Origin: Tritrichomonas musculus
Taxonomy: Eukaryota; Parabasalia; Tritrichomonadida; Tritrichomonadidae
Assembly (NCBI GenBank): GCA_039105265.1
Contig: JAPFFF010000034.1
Span: forward strand, 372,001 to 436,000
Direction: 5' to 3'
DNA: 64,000 nt
The notes beneath the pieces are model-generated. The model made no database searches, was not told the origin of the DNA, and saw only the letters and a program-made list of their open reading frames with translations. Of the stretch, positions 19,285-31,120 are shown one piece after another. The number at the start of each line of letters is the position of its first letter. The stretch's first letter is position 1. A program made the translations under genes and the position numbers.

Positions 19285-20212
19285 TTTTTGTATATTTTTC
19301 TATTTTAAACGGTCACTATGAAAAATATAAATATCTTCATATATATATTGAATTAATTATTATAAATAGAATATTTATTTGTTAACCTTTTTATATTAAT
19401 TTTTAAAAGGTTTGATGTCAAAGTATGATGTAAGCCAAAATTAGAATTAATCCTAATTAAAAATTCTTACTATCTGATTAAAGGTCATTTATTTAGCAAC
19501 ATCCAAATTTTTTAAAGCAATAGCAGAATAATAAAAGCATTTGAGCTATTTAAAATACAAATTACTCAAAATTTTAGTAATATTTAAAATTTAAGCCACT
19601 CTAATATTAGATAGTATAAAATCTTACAATATTCAAAGTTTTCATCTGTGATTGTAACAACAAAGCTTCTTCATCTGATTGGCCAAAATCATTCTCTATT
19701 TTGAGTTGACTTTCACCTTAAACAATAATGTACCTTAAAATTTTAAGCAAATTCCATATATATGCATGTTTTTCAAAAATACAAACGAAAGAAACAATTT
19801 TATTTGTGTTCAATTATTTTTTTTATTATTTTTTAATAAATGTTTTGTTTTATTTTTAATTGTTTATTATTTTATATTTAGTTATAAATATAAATGTAAT
19901 ATTTAAACTATTAATGATTCTTTAAATTTATTTATCGAGATATATAAAAAATAACCTAAAATTTTAAAAATATTAATATATATCTTATATCTCCAAAAGG
20001 AATGATATACAAGACTAAAGAATCATAATAAACAATTAAGACAATTAATGATACATTTATCCATAGTTAATATTAATATTTCCTAAGAAAATATGTGGAT
20101 ATATATATCTTTTTAATATAAAATTTTACACACAAAACGAAAATTTATACTTTTTCAAAAAGACCTTTTAAAAAATAATCTTATAGGGATAATTTATTAT
20201 TTTCAATTATCA
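19285..20212. other. Intergenic; right part belongs to a segmental duplication
   Basis: From about 19861 onward the sequence is closely matched by 31131-31481, upstream of the second kinase-Sel1 gene. The last 165 bases before the ATG are almost identical in both copies, so the promoter was duplicated with the gene. Before 19861 nothing was recognised. Confidence 0.6.
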
Positions 20213-23200
20213 ATGCTCCAAAAGCTCAAAATTTTCAAAAATAACTTCAAAAGTAAAAATATTTCCGTAGGAAATAAATACTTAGATAAGGTTTTATATG
20301 ATTTCAAATGCTATCTAGAAGAAGATCTCAAAGAAATTATAATTACAGAAAAAGAAACTAAAGGACAGATGGATGAACCGAAAATTGTAGTTATTGACAA
20401 AATAAGTGAAGGAAACGATCAATATTTAGTAATTTTGCTTGATAAAACCATAATCGTTATCAAAAATAAAAAAACAAATCTCAGCCAAATATCATCTTTT
20501 TTCAGAGAAGAAAAAAACATAATAATAATTCCTGTATCGGACAATGTTAAAAAAGAAGATTTACCTGATGACTTACAAAACAAATATATTGACGATCTTA
20601 ATGATTTTGATAAAGACAATTATTTACGAACAATTCAAGAATTTTCGAACAATTTTCATATAGGGAACACGAAATCGAAAGAAATTATGAAATTGCTCAT
20701 ACCAAGTTTTTCAACTTACCTGATAAATAAAAGTTATCAAAAACTTGAACAGGCAAAATTTGTAAAATTTGAAATTTCAGAAAATTCCAAAATTTTTTTA
20801 GAAAAAGATAAATACATTGAATTGCAAAGTTTGGGAAAGGGATGTTCATCATATGTTAGATTAATCTATCATATTGAATTAGGGCAGTTATTTGCAATTA
20901 AAATTCAATACAGCAAAGATGAAAAAGCAAATAAACGATATAATCGTGAATTAAATGATTATAAAATAATTGATCACCCTTCATTACCACGTTTTTACTG
21001 TGAAAGCGAAATTAATAAAGAAAAATGCATGGTTATTGAATACATAAGAGGGAAAAGTTTGAATTATATTGATAAAAAATCACTTTTATTTGAAGAAAAA
21101 ATTAATCTTGTCTTTCAAATCATGGTTATCATTGAATATTTACAGAATAAGAAGCTGATTCATCGAGACATGAAACCAGACAATTTCATTATTGACAAAT
21201 ATAAAAGGCTGTTTCTTATTGATTTTGATCGAATGCTTGGTGAAGATGAACAAAAAGTGACAGAAGATACAACGTATGATTTTGGGTCATTATTTTATCA
21301 TCCTCCAGAAATTACAAGCGGTACAATCAAAGAATATACATTCGAGGAAGATGTTTATTCATTAGGGAAACTTGTAGAATTCATTTTTATTGATGAAAAT
21401 TATCAAATCAATCAATCAATTTTTCAATTTGCAGAATCTTTCGATGTAAAATCAAGTCTAGAAAATATTTTCAATGACTGCAAGAACGAAGATCCAAACG
21501 AAAGACCAAAAATCACCAAATTGATTGATTCATTTTATGAGAATTTCTTGGAAAAAATTTCAATAAATGAAACATTTTTACATAAAAATCATAACAAGAA
21601 TTTTTTTCCATATTGGATGCTTATTTTTGAATATGATAATCCTAAGTATAAAAGATACCTCGACCTTTTTTACAAAGAAGGAAATTCATCTCCATGTTTG
21701 AATAAATTCATCCATAAATATTCTGAATATTTCAACATAAATCACCTAATTTCACAATTTCTCCTTATTGAAAGAGATTATCAAAGAAACTACTTTTTGC
21801 AAAACTCTAGAATGATTATTCATTATCTTGGAATTTCGGCAGATAATAATGACATTGAAGCTCTATTTTATCTGGTTTCTATTTATTCAGAAGAAGAATA
21901 TTATTCACGTGACATCAACAAATCTATTCATTATTTGACACTCGCTGCAAATCAAAATCATGCAGATGCACAAGTAATCCTTGGTTATATTTATTCAAAA
22001 GGAAAATATATTTCACGTGACATCAACAAAGCTATTCATTATTATGCACTCGCTGCAAATCAAGATCATGCAGTTGCACAAAATAACCTTGGTCTTATTT
22101 ATTCAGAAGGGAAATATATTTCACGTGACATGAACAAGGCTATTCATTATTTGACACTCGCTGCAAACCAAAATGATGCAGCTGCACAAAATAACCTTGG
22201 TTTTATTTATTCAGAAGGAAAATATATTTCACGTGATATGAACAAAGCTATTCATTATTTGACACTCGCTGCAAATCAAAATGATGCAGCTGCACAATGT
22301 AACCTTGGTTTTATTTATTCAGAAGGGAAATATATTTCACGTGACATCAACAAAGCTATTCATTATTATGCACTCGCTGCAAATCAAAATGATGCAGCTG
22401 CACAAAATAAACTTGGTTTTATTTATTCAGAAGGAAAATATATTTCACGTGATATGAACAAAGCTATTCATTATTTGACACTCGCTGCAAACCAAAATGA
22501 TGCAGCTGCACAATATAGCCTTGGTCTTATTTATTCAGAAGGGAAATATATTTCAAGTGAAATGAACAAAGCTATTCATTATTATGCACTCGCTGCAAAT
22601 CAAGATCATGCAGTTGCACAAAATAACCTTGGTCTTATTTATTCAGAAGGGAAATATATTTCACGTGACATGAACAAGGCTATTCATTATTTGACACTCG
22701 CTGCAAACCAAAATGATGCAGCTGCACAATATAACCTTGGTTTTATTTATTATGAAGGAAAATATATTTCACGTGACATCAACAAAGCTATTCATTATTA
22801 TGCACTCGCTGCAAATCAAAATCATGCAGCTGCACAATATAATCTTGGTTTTATTTATTATGAAGGAAAATATATTTCACGTGACATCAACAAAGCTATT
22901 CATTATTATGCACTCGCTGCAAATCAAAATCATGCAGCTGCACAATATAACCTTGGTTCTATTTATTATAAAGGAAAATATATTTCACGTGACATCAACA
23001 AAACTATTCATTATTTGACACTCGCTGCAAATCAAGATCATGCAGCTGCACAATGTAACCTTGGTTTTATTTATTCAGAAGGGAAATATATTTCACGTGA
23101 CATCAACAAAGCTATTCATTATTATGCACTCGCTGCAAATCAAAATCATGCAGCTGCACAATATAACCTTGGTTCTATTTATTATGAAGGAAAATATATT

Positions 23201-24877
23201 TCACGTGACATCAACAAAGCTATTCATTATTATGCACTCGCTGCAAACCAAAATGATGCAGCTGCACAATATAACCTTGGTTCTATTTATTATGAAGGAA
23301 AATATATTTCACGTGACATGAACAAAGCTATTCATTATTTGACACTCGCTGCAAATCAAGATCATGCAGCTGCACAATGTAACCTTGGTTGTATTTATTA
23401 TGAAGGAAAATATATTTCACGTGACATCAACAAAGCTATTCATTATTTGACACTCGCTGCAAATCAAAATCATGCAGCTGCACAATGTAACCTTGGTTTT
23501 ATTTATTCAGAAGGGAAATATATTTCACGTGACATCAACAAAGCTATTCATTATTATGCACTCGCTGCAAATCAAAATGATGCAGTTGCTCAATGTAACC
23601 TTGGTTCTATTTATTATGAAGGGAAATATATTTCACGTGACATCAACAAAGCTATTCATTATTTGACACTCGCTGCAAATCAAAATCATGCAGCTGCACA
23701 AAATAACCTTGGTCTTATTTATTATGAAGGGAAATATATTTCACGTGACATGAACAAGGCTATTCATTATTATGCACTCGCTGCAAATCAAAATGATGCA
23801 GTTGCTCAATGTAACCTTGGTTCTATTTATTATGAAGGGAAATATATTTCACGTGACATCAACAAAGCTATTCATTATTTGACACTCGCTGCAAATCAAA
23901 ATTATGCAGCTGCTCAATGTAACCTTGGTTTTATTTATTATGAAGGAAAATATATTTCACGTGACATCAACAAAACTATTCATTATTTGACACTCGCTGC
24001 AAATCAAAATCATGCAGCTGCACAAAATAACCTTGGTCTTATTTATTCAGAAGGGAAATATATTTCACGTGACATCAACAAAGCTATTCATTATTTGACA
24101 CTCGCTGCAAACCAAGATTTTGCCGAAGCACATTTTATGATTGGAATTGCATATTTACTTGAATATAAAAATGTAAAAAAAGGAGCATACCATTTGGAGA
24201 TGGCTTCAATATACAGATATAAGGAGGCACACTATTTTGTTGGATTCTTGTATCACGAAGGAAAATATGTCAAACAAGACATCAATAAGGCCATTCATTA
24301 TTATAAGGAGGCATCAAATTTCTACGATAATTATGCCAAAAACAACCTTGGCGTAATTTACAAAAATGGATTTTATGATGGAATCTCGCCAAAACTTGGA
24401 CTGGCGATTGAATATTTTGAAGAAGCAATTCGTCAGAAAGATGATAAGTTATCAATGTTCAATCTTTCCAGTATTTTCATGTACGATGAAAGGATCAATA
24501 ATGACTTAAATAGATCAATTGATTTATTGATCAAATCATCGAATCTGAATTTTGAACCATCATGCATCCTCTTATGTCTCGCGATTATCAAAAAGTGTGG
24601 GTTTTATCGTAGAAATATTCAAAAAGAAATCACTAAGCATGAAGATATGAATCAAAAATTGCAAGATAAAATATTAGGAATAATAAAAAATGAAGATTTA
24701 TATTCAGAAAAAAATTTCAACAAAGCATTTGAATATTTCAGATATGTCAACTATTTGTATAATTTCAAACGTGGCTATATTTTATCCACAGATATCTTAG
24801 ATAAAAAGAAATTAGTTATTCCACATCCACCAGATATTTCATCCATGTTTTACGAAGGATTTGGAATTGATATCTAA
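20213..24877 (+). CDS. Kinase-like domain plus about 20 Sel1 repeats (copy A, 1554 residues)
   Basis: ATG at 20213. Residues 1-200 are an N-terminal module shared by all three cluster genes. Residues about 203-455 are a protein-kinase fold: G-loop SLGKGCSSYV (206-215), lysine in FAIKIQ (K230), catalytic loop HRDMKPDN (317-324), and LIDFDR where DFG is DFD (337-339), then PPEI. From about 565 to 1300 come 36-residue Sel1 (TPR-like) units of the form YISRDINKAIHYLTLAANQN plus DAAAQYNLGFIYSEGK, then more divergent Sel1 units and a conserved end (SSMFYEGFGIDI). Sel1 solenoids bind protein partners, so this is probably a signalling scaffold. Activity is uncertain: the Mg-binding Asp of DFG remains but Gly is Asp. 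It is a near duplicate of 31482-35714. Confidence 0.92.
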   Translation: MLQKLKIFKNNFKSKNISVGNKYLDKVLYDFKCYLEEDLKEIIITEKETKGQMDEPKIVVIDKISEGNDQYLVILLDKTIIVIKNKKTNLSQISSFFREEKNIIIIPVSDNVKKEDLPDDLQNKYIDDLNDFDKDNYLRTIQEFSNNFHIGNTKSKEIMKLLIPSFSTYLINKSYQKLEQAKFVKFEISENSKIFLEKDKYIELQSLGKGCSSYVRLIYHIELGQLFAIKIQYSKDEKANKRYNRELNDYKIIDHPSLPRFYCESEINKEKCMVIEYIRGKSLNYIDKKSLLFEEKINLVFQIMVIIEYLQNKKLIHRDMKPDNFIIDKYKRLFLIDFDRMLGEDEQKVTEDTTYDFGSLFYHPPEITSGTIKEYTFEEDVYSLGKLVEFIFIDENYQINQSIFQFAESFDVKSSLENIFNDCKNEDPNERPKITKLIDSFYENFLEKISINETFLHKNHNKNFFPYWMLIFEYDNPKYKRYLDLFYKEGNSSPCLNKFIHKYSEYFNINHLISQFLLIERDYQRNYFLQNSRMIIHYLGISADNNDIEALFYLVSIYSEEEYYSRDINKSIHYLTLAANQNHADAQVILGYIYSKGKYISRDINKAIHYYALAANQDHAVAQNNLGLIYSEGKYISRDMNKAIHYLTLAANQNDAAAQNNLGFIYSEGKYISRDMNKAIHYLTLAANQNDAAAQCNLGFIYSEGKYISRDINKAIHYYALAANQNDAAAQNKLGFIYSEGKYISRDMNKAIHYLTLAANQNDAAAQYSLGLIYSEGKYISSEMNKAIHYYALAANQDHAVAQNNLGLIYSEGKYISRDMNKAIHYLTLAANQNDAAAQYNLGFIYYEGKYISRDINKAIHYYALAANQNHAAAQYNLGFIYYEGKYISRDINKAIHYYALAANQNHAAAQYNLGSIYYKGKYISRDINKTIHYLTLAANQDHAAAQCNLGFIYSEGKYISRDINKAIHYYALAANQNHAAAQYNLGSIYYEGKYISRDINKAIHYYALAANQNDAAAQYNLGSIYYEGKYISRDMNKAIHYLTLAANQDHAAAQCNLGCIYYEGKYISRDINKAIHYLTLAANQNHAAAQCNLGFIYSEGKYISRDINKAIHYYALAANQNDAVAQCNLGSIYYEGKYISRDINKAIHYLTLAANQNHAAAQNNLGLIYYEGKYISRDMNKAIHYYALAANQNDAVAQCNLGSIYYEGKYISRDINKAIHYLTLAANQNYAAAQCNLGFIYYEGKYISRDINKTIHYLTLAANQNHAAAQNNLGLIYSEGKYISRDINKAIHYLTLAANQDFAEAHFMIGIAYLLEYKNVKKGAYHLEMASIYRYKEAHYFVGFLYHEGKYVKQDINKAIHYYKEASNFYDNYAKNNLGVIYKNGFYDGISPKLGLAIEYFEEAIRQKDDKLSMFNLSSIFMYDERINNDLNRSIDLLIKSSNLNFEPSCILLCLAIIKKCGFYRRNIQKEITKHEDMNQKLQDKILGIIKNEDLYSEKNFNKAFEYFRYVNYLYNFKRGYILSTDILDKKKLVIPHPPDISSMFYEGFGIDI
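22000..24112 (+). repeat. 108-bp coding minisatellite (Sel1 units), about 20 copies
   Basis: Tandem 108-base units encoding 36 residues are so alike that they form a DNA-level minisatellite. Variation is concentrated at a few codons (HYLTL or HYYAL, NDA or NHA, YSEGK or YYEGK). Because the unit length is a multiple of three and stop codons are absent in another frame, a shadow frame is open across several units; it is not a gene. Confidence 0.9.
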
Positions 24878-25405
24878 TCGTTATTGCCCATGAACTCATA
24901 ATTTTTCCAACATTTGTTCTAATATATCATGATTTTTAAAAATTTAATATGAAGTCAAATTTGAAGTCAGCATAGTTTAAGTTTGATTTTATTTTTTAAT
25001 TTGTGAATTTAATGCTATCCTTAAACATCATGAGTTTTAAAATTTTATTATTATTATTATTTTTATTTTTGATTTAAGATTCCCCCCCCCCCCCCCCCCC
25101 CCCCGTGTGTGAATTTAATGACATCATTCAGAATTTTTACAGAACAAATGTAAGCAAGTTCTATATATATCGCATCAATTTGATGGCTTGATCCTCAACT
25201 TATGATGGCCAAGAACGAATCTTCAGGTAAAAGTTGTGAATAGTCTACCGATCAAAATACTCTTAATTTTGGTGTCTGTATTCCTTTGAAAAAAACTTCA
25301 GGAGCAATTACCAATACTAATATAGTAATGATTTTTATATTATTTAATAAACCACAATTAAAATGATATCAGCTATTTTTTGATGTAATTTGATTAAGAA
25401 TTGTC

Positions 25406-25442
<37 letters not shown>

Positions 25443-25444
25443 AT
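24878..25444. other. Intergenic with long homopolymers
   Basis: The duplicated 3' flank ends at about 24930. A run of 23 C occupies 25082-25104 and a run of 32 A occupies 25407-25438. Both are likely to be unstable or mis-measured. No coding sequence is present. Confidence 0.6.
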
Positions 25445-25848
25445 AAACTGAAACTAGAAACTCAGTACAGCCAAATAAATTCTCAAAAAATAACTTTTTC
25501 AAAATTTTATTGAAAAAGCAAATTTATTTTTATTTTTAATGAATCCTCAACAAATAAGACAAGTCTTTAATTCAGGCCTTTCTCGCAATGAACAAATAGC
25601 CGAACTGCTTAAGGATGGTCATGGTAGAAATGATATCATGAAAATGATGAAATGTGGGCATAATATAATTACAAAAGTCAAATCTTCTCTGGATTTATCA
25701 TCCAACCAACAGAGACGAATTAATAGAAGCAGTCAAAATCGCATTGAATGGTATTCCTTTAGAAACAATTAATCGATTATGCAGTTCTTATTATCGGCGA
25801 TGCTTTTTATGTTTAGAGAATCACGGGCAAAGTATTAATCATTTACTT

Positions 25849-25892
<44 letters not shown>

Positions 25893-26138
25893 ATCATAAT
25901 GTAAGTGACGAAGAGATAGAAGCAATATTTACAAAATTAAAAAATGAAGGAATTATTTTAGAAGAAATTGAGATTATAAAAAAGAAAATTGAATAAAATT
26001 TTTTTTATTTTAACTTTTTAATAAGACCAAAATCTAAGTACAGCTTATTTTCACTTTTTGATTAGTACGATATATTTATTTAATTGAATTTACAACTTTT
26101 TGAAAATTTTGGCTGTACTTAGATTTTAATTTCAGTTT
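25445..26138 (+). mobile_element. Short DNA transposon with TA-flanked inverted repeats
   Basis: The ends are inverted repeats: AACTGAAACTAGAAACTCAG on the left, and on the right, read inverted, AACTGAAATTAAAATCTAAG; both continue into TACAGCCAAA. TA stands outside each end, as for Tc1/mariner-type insertion. The interior carries one plus-strand gene remnant (25539-25996). At under 700 bases it is too short for a full transposase, so it is a truncated or DNA-binding-only derivative. Confidence 0.6.
25539..25996 (+). pseudogene. Helix-turn-helix protein of the short transposon
   Basis: ATG 25539 opens MNPQQIRQVFNSGLSRNEQI followed by AELLKDGHGRNDIMKMMKCG, a helix-turn-helix of the kind that opens transposases. 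Near 25700 the frame shifts: the alternative frame reads HPTNRDELIEAVKIALNGIP without a stop until a 41-base A run at 25850-25890. Beyond it a third piece (SDEEIEAIFTKLKNEGIILE) ends in TAA at 25994-25996. So the gene has one frameshift plus a poly-A tract of uncertain length. No DDE catalytic domain is seen. Confidence 0.5.
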
Positions 26139-26160
26139 AGGTGGCTATGTTGTTGAAATT

Positions 26161-26330
26161 GATTAATTGGATAGGTTCAAAAATTGATGATTGAATTTAT
26201 GCATTAAGTTAAATGCTATTTCGAGTAACATATGCAACAAATTCTTCAATCAAATCCTTTCGAATCTATTCACATATTTGTTTTTAAATTTTCACTTTCC
26301 TTTTCATTAAAACTTTTTGAGTACGGTGTG
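26161..26330 (-). pseudogene. DUF3447-family fragment
   Basis: The minus strand contains pieces that align by eye with residues just before DUF3447 in the gene at 85-1197: FNEKESEN, then IRKDLIEEFVAYVTRNS, then IQSSIFE, against FNEKRHAGEND, IQNDFIDDFVTYVNQTN and KPSIFE. At least three stops interrupt it. It is a scrap of the ankyrin family with no surviving gene. Confidence 0.45.
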
Positions 26331-26459
26331 TTCAATAATGACCTGGAATCTTTCCTTTTAAAAGATAAAAAAGACAAAACAATATAAAGAAGATATTTTT
26401 TAATTGTTTACTCAAATATTCATTCGAAAATGTCTTAATAAAAAAATCATTTATTCATA

Positions 26460-29400
26460 TCAAATTTCAATTCCAAAGCCTTCATAAAAGAGTTCATTGA
26501 TATCTTTTCGGTATAAATACTCTTTCTTTGTTGAATTTTGTTTATCAATCTTGATTCGTCCAAATAAAATATTGTAGGGTGGTGTGTAAATGATTGATTC
26601 CATAATTTTTATGATTTCATTAATTTTTTCATGAAATGTTTTTTTCATATTTTCGTCTTTGATAATGAAGTCAAATAAAACTCCAAGATTTTCAAATATC
26701 ATTTCATCTTCTGTATCTATTTCAACTTTCTCGTTCTCAAATATGACTGGAGAATCGTTCAAACTTTCCATTCTATCTTCTTTTTCTTCTTTGTTAATAT
26801 TACTATTCTCTAAACATTTGTCTTGTTTTATATAATCAATTGACTGCTTATCTGCATTAAGAAGATTATTTATGATTGAATTATTAGTGCCTTTCTTTTC
26901 TTTTTGTTTATAAGTTTTGGATCCTTCTGAGTTGATGATGTTTTTTATTGATGAACTCAAATTTGTTTGATTGGTCAGATTAAACAAAGGGAAATGTAAG
27001 ATGTAATATTTAAGATATATTAAAATATCATCAAATTTGTTCGCTTTAAGTTTGAGTTGATATTCTGTGTTTATGTTGAGTTTTGAAAAGGATTTGATAA
27101 AGAAATTTCGTGATTCTTCAAAATTCGATATTGCGAAATAAAATTCAGCGAGTTTTAAGTTTGTAAAGCAAATGATGAACATTTTGGATATTTCAAGTCG
27201 TTTGTCATAATGTTTATGATTGCGAAAAATCAATGGAGAATCTTCATTTTCTGATGCTAATCTGTAATAGTTAATTGATTCGACTGTTTGTCCTTCTTTT
27301 TCTTTAAGATGGCCAAGATTGTATTGCGCAAGAGAGAATTGATGTTTTGATGATCGTTCGTAAAAGTGTTTGGCGTTTTTTTGATCGTCAAAATAAATTT
27401 CATTGAGAATTCCTAAATTGTTTTGACCAAAAGGATATTCAGCGAATGCAGCTTCTTTGATATGTTCATTTCCTTTTTTGATATCTTGATATTCTGTTAT
27501 ATAAATTAAGCCAAGTTCATTGCGTGAATGATAATAATATTTGTTGTAGTCATTTTTCATTATATAGCTTTTGTTAGCTTTATTGTAAACACTAACTTTT
27601 GGGAATTGAATTTTGATGGATTCATTAAGATACAGAATGGCCATATCAAGGTTAACTTTAAAAATGTCTCCATTCAAATAAAAATGCGCCAAGAAATAGA
27701 GTCCATATGGGTTATTATTGAATGCTGCATATTCAAAACATTGCTTAGATTTCATATAATCTTGCTTAACAAATTTTCCTTTCATATAAATTTTGCCCAA
27801 TTTAAACAGAGCATCTGAATTGCACTCTCTGCTTGATAATTTATAATATTTAATAGCTTTAGGCAAATTTTGTTTAACATCAAGGCCTTTTTCATATAAA
27901 ATGCCTAGATTGAAGAGAGCATCTGAATTGTTCTTTTGGGCTGCTCGTTCATAGTACTCTTTAGCTTTCGTGTAGTCTGGTTTGATTTCATCATTGCCTG
28001 TTGCATATATAGATCCTATTTTAAAAATAGCTTCGGAGTTATTATACTTTGACGCCTTTTCATAGTAAAACATCTCTTTATAAATATCTTTTGATTGAAA
28101 ATTAATGTGACCCAAGAATAAAGAAGACAATTCCTCGTTTCCAGATGCTGATTGAAAATATTCCTTCGCTATGGTATGATCTTGTTTAACTCCAATGCCA
28201 TAGTAATATAGTTGTCCTAAGTAAAGAAGAGCACTTGAATTGTTTTTTTTGGCAGACAATTCAAAATACTCTTTAGCTTTAATGACATTTTGTTCAACTC
28301 CATGACCATTGTTATATAAACATCCTAAGTTAAGAAGAGCACTTGCATTACCTTGTTTGGCTGATAATTCAAAATATTCTTTTGCTCTTGAATAATCTCG
28401 TTCAACTCCATTGCCAAAGACATATAGATTTCCTAAGGCAAGAAGTGCGTTTGAATTGTTTTGTTTGGCTGATAATTCATAATACTCTTTCGCTTTAGAA
28501 TAATTTTTCTCAACTCCAAGGCCACTATAATATAAATATCCTAAGCCAAAAAGTGCGTTTGAATTGTTTTGTTTGGCTGATAATTCATAATACTCTTTCG
28601 CTTTTAAATAATTTTTTTCAACTCCATGACCATAATAATGCGTAATTCCTAAGTTAAAAAGAGCATTTGAGTTGTTTTGTTTGGCTGATGATTCATAATA
28701 TTCTTTCGCTTTGTGATAATTTTGTTCAACTCCAGAACCAGTGGCATATAAATTTCCTAAGTAAAGAAGAGTATTTGAGTTGTTTTGTTTGGCTGATGAT
28801 TCATAATATTCTTTCGCTTTAGAATAATTTTTCTCAACTCCAAAACCTTTGGCATATATTATTCCTAAGCTAAGAAGAGTATCTGAATTGTTTTGTTTAG
28901 CTGATAATTCCAAATATTTTATCGATTCTAAATAATCTTGTTCAGCTCCATAACCATTAGCGTATAATAATCCTAAGATAAAAAGAGCTATTGAATTTTC
29001 TTTTTTAGCTGATGATTCATAATATTCTTTCGCTTTGTGATAATTTTGTTCAACTCCAGAACCAGTGGCATATAAATTTCCTAAGTAAAGAAGAGCATTT
29101 GAGTTGTTTTGTTTGGCTGATAATTCATAATATTCTTTCGCTTTAGAATAATTTTTCTCAACTCCAAGGCCACTATAATATAAATATCCTAAGCCAAAAA
29201 GTGCGTTTGAATTGTTTTGTTTAGCTGTTAATTCAAAATAGTTGATCGCTTTTGAATAATCTTGTTCAACTCCTTTACTATTGGTATATATAATTCCTAA
29301 ATTAAGAAGAGCATTTGAGTTGCCTTGTTTGGCTGATAATTCATAATATCCGATCGCTTTTAAATAATCTTGTTCAACTCCATAACCTTTGGCATATATA

Positions 29401-31120
29401 ATTCCTAAGTTAAGAAGAGCGTCTGGGTTGTTTTGTTTAGCTGATAATTCAAAATATTTTATCGCTTTTAAATAATCTTGTTCAACTCCATAACCATAAG
29501 CGTACATAACTCCTAAGTTATAAAGAGCATCTGAGTTGCCTTGTTGGGCTGATAATTTAAAATATTTACGAGCTTTAGAATAATCTATTTCAACTTCAAC
29601 ACCCATAGCATATGCATTTCCTAAATAGAAAAATACTTCTGAATCATAATTACAATATAATAATAGACCAATCAAAGTCGTTCGAAATATGACTGAGCGA
29701 TGCTTCATAATATTTATAATTTCATATATGAATTGATAAATTTTTGTGTTTTCTTCTATTTTATAGAAAATTTTTATAAGAAAGATAAAAAACTCTTCAC
29801 ATAAATTTAACGCAATTTCTTGAATTGTCAATCTGTCTTTTGGATCATCTTTTGTGCATTTCTCGTACACTTCCTGAAAAATATTTGATGCTTTTAAAAT
29901 ATTCGTGTTTTGTGTTTTCTTATGTGATTTATTAAATATAAAAAAAATGATCAAACCAAATGAATAAATATCTGTTGGAAACGATACATTCTCTCCTCGA
30001 TATTGTTCTGGTGACACATATAAATCTGAGCCGATATTTTGGGTAATTGTAGAATCTGAATTATCTTCTTCAATTGGATGACGGATCGTTTCAAAATCAG
30101 AAATGTATGGTATAAAATCATGGTCCAAAAGGATGTTAGATGGTTTGAGATCACGATGAATGAGAGAGTTTGAATGAAGATAATCGATTCCTTGAATAAT
30201 TCGAATAATTGTCATCATTGAAAACATATCGCTAACTTTTTCTCGATTAGATTGAACATATGATTCCAGAGTGCCATTGCTCATGAACTCATATATAAAA
30301 CCAATAATTTCTCTTTCTTTTTTCAAAAAGCCATAAAAGTGCATCAAGCATCGATGCGATTTATCCTTACAAAAAGACTCTTCATGCTCAGATTTATTCG
30401 AATATGCTTTTTTCATCGCAAAAATGTACAAACTTTTTTTGTGAAGAACCAAATTTATAATCTCTTCTCGGTTTGAATAAATATTTCTTAAGCAGATGAA
30501 ATCATCTTCAACAAACTCTTTGGTATTAATTTTGGATATTGTTAGCTCTTCTTTATGTAAAAAAGCAGTTTGAAAATAGACTGGTTTATTTAAATCTTTA
30601 TATTTGAATATATTTTTAATTGCTGATCTGTTTTCGCGATCATTTGTTTCTTTATCAAAGTCGAAAAATGATTGATTTTTGAAATATTCTGTCGGATAAA
30701 AATACCGTCGAATTAAATAGCCCGCAATTGCTCGAATGGTTTTATTAATAAATTCTTTGTTAATTATTTGTTCTGGAAAAACTAATAAAAAATTACTAAT
30801 TTCTTCTTTTGATTGTGTTTCTTCTGTCGCGCTTTTTTCTTTCATGTAATTTTGGCCAACATTGATCACAGCAGAACCGTTCTTCTTGAGTTCATTAATA
30901 ATATGTTCAATCGTTGAGATATTAATTCGCTCAATTATTATGCGTTGATCTTCAACACAAATAGTAGCACCAAAAATTTGACAACTAATATTTGATAAAG
31001 ATAATATGTGATAAACTTGAAATCTTTGAGGAAATCAATTATGAGATCAACGGTTTGCTCGCAAGTGAAAGATGAATTAAATCGTTTGAATGAAAACATA
31101 GAATAAATTTTCTTAAGCAT
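26460..31120 (-). CDS. Kinase-like domain plus Sel1 repeats (divergent third paralogue), frame change near the N-terminus
   Basis: The main frame runs from about 31037 to the stop at 26460. Within it, conventional starts would be ATG 30845 or GTG 30869, but the frame is coding well upstream (ATICVEDQRIIIERINISTI), matching the N-terminal module of the paralogues. The natural start, MLKKIYSMFSFKRFN at 31120, lies in another frame that runs to about 31020 (CEQTVDLIIDFLKDFK), so one base appears lost there. The kinase part has FAMKKA (lysine), HRDLKPSN and ISDFETIRH, in which DFG is DFE, then YVSPEQYRGENVSFPTDIYS. About eighteen Sel1 units follow (SNALFGLGYLYYSGLGVEKN, then YSKAKEYYELSAKQN), more varied than in the plus-strand copies, then a Ser/Asn linker and the shared end (ELFYEGFGIEI). 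It is either functional with a sequencing error or a very young pseudogene. Confidence 0.85.

Noticed and set aside
22713-23666. Plus-strand frames of 64-101 codons inside the Sel1 array of copy A
   Set aside because: They are shadows created by the repeated 108-base unit having no stop in a second frame. The main frame carries the Sel1 protein.
22000-24112. Regular repeats considered as a CRISPR array
   Set aside because: The units are head-to-tail coding repeats of 108 bases without unique spacers, in a eukaryotic genome.
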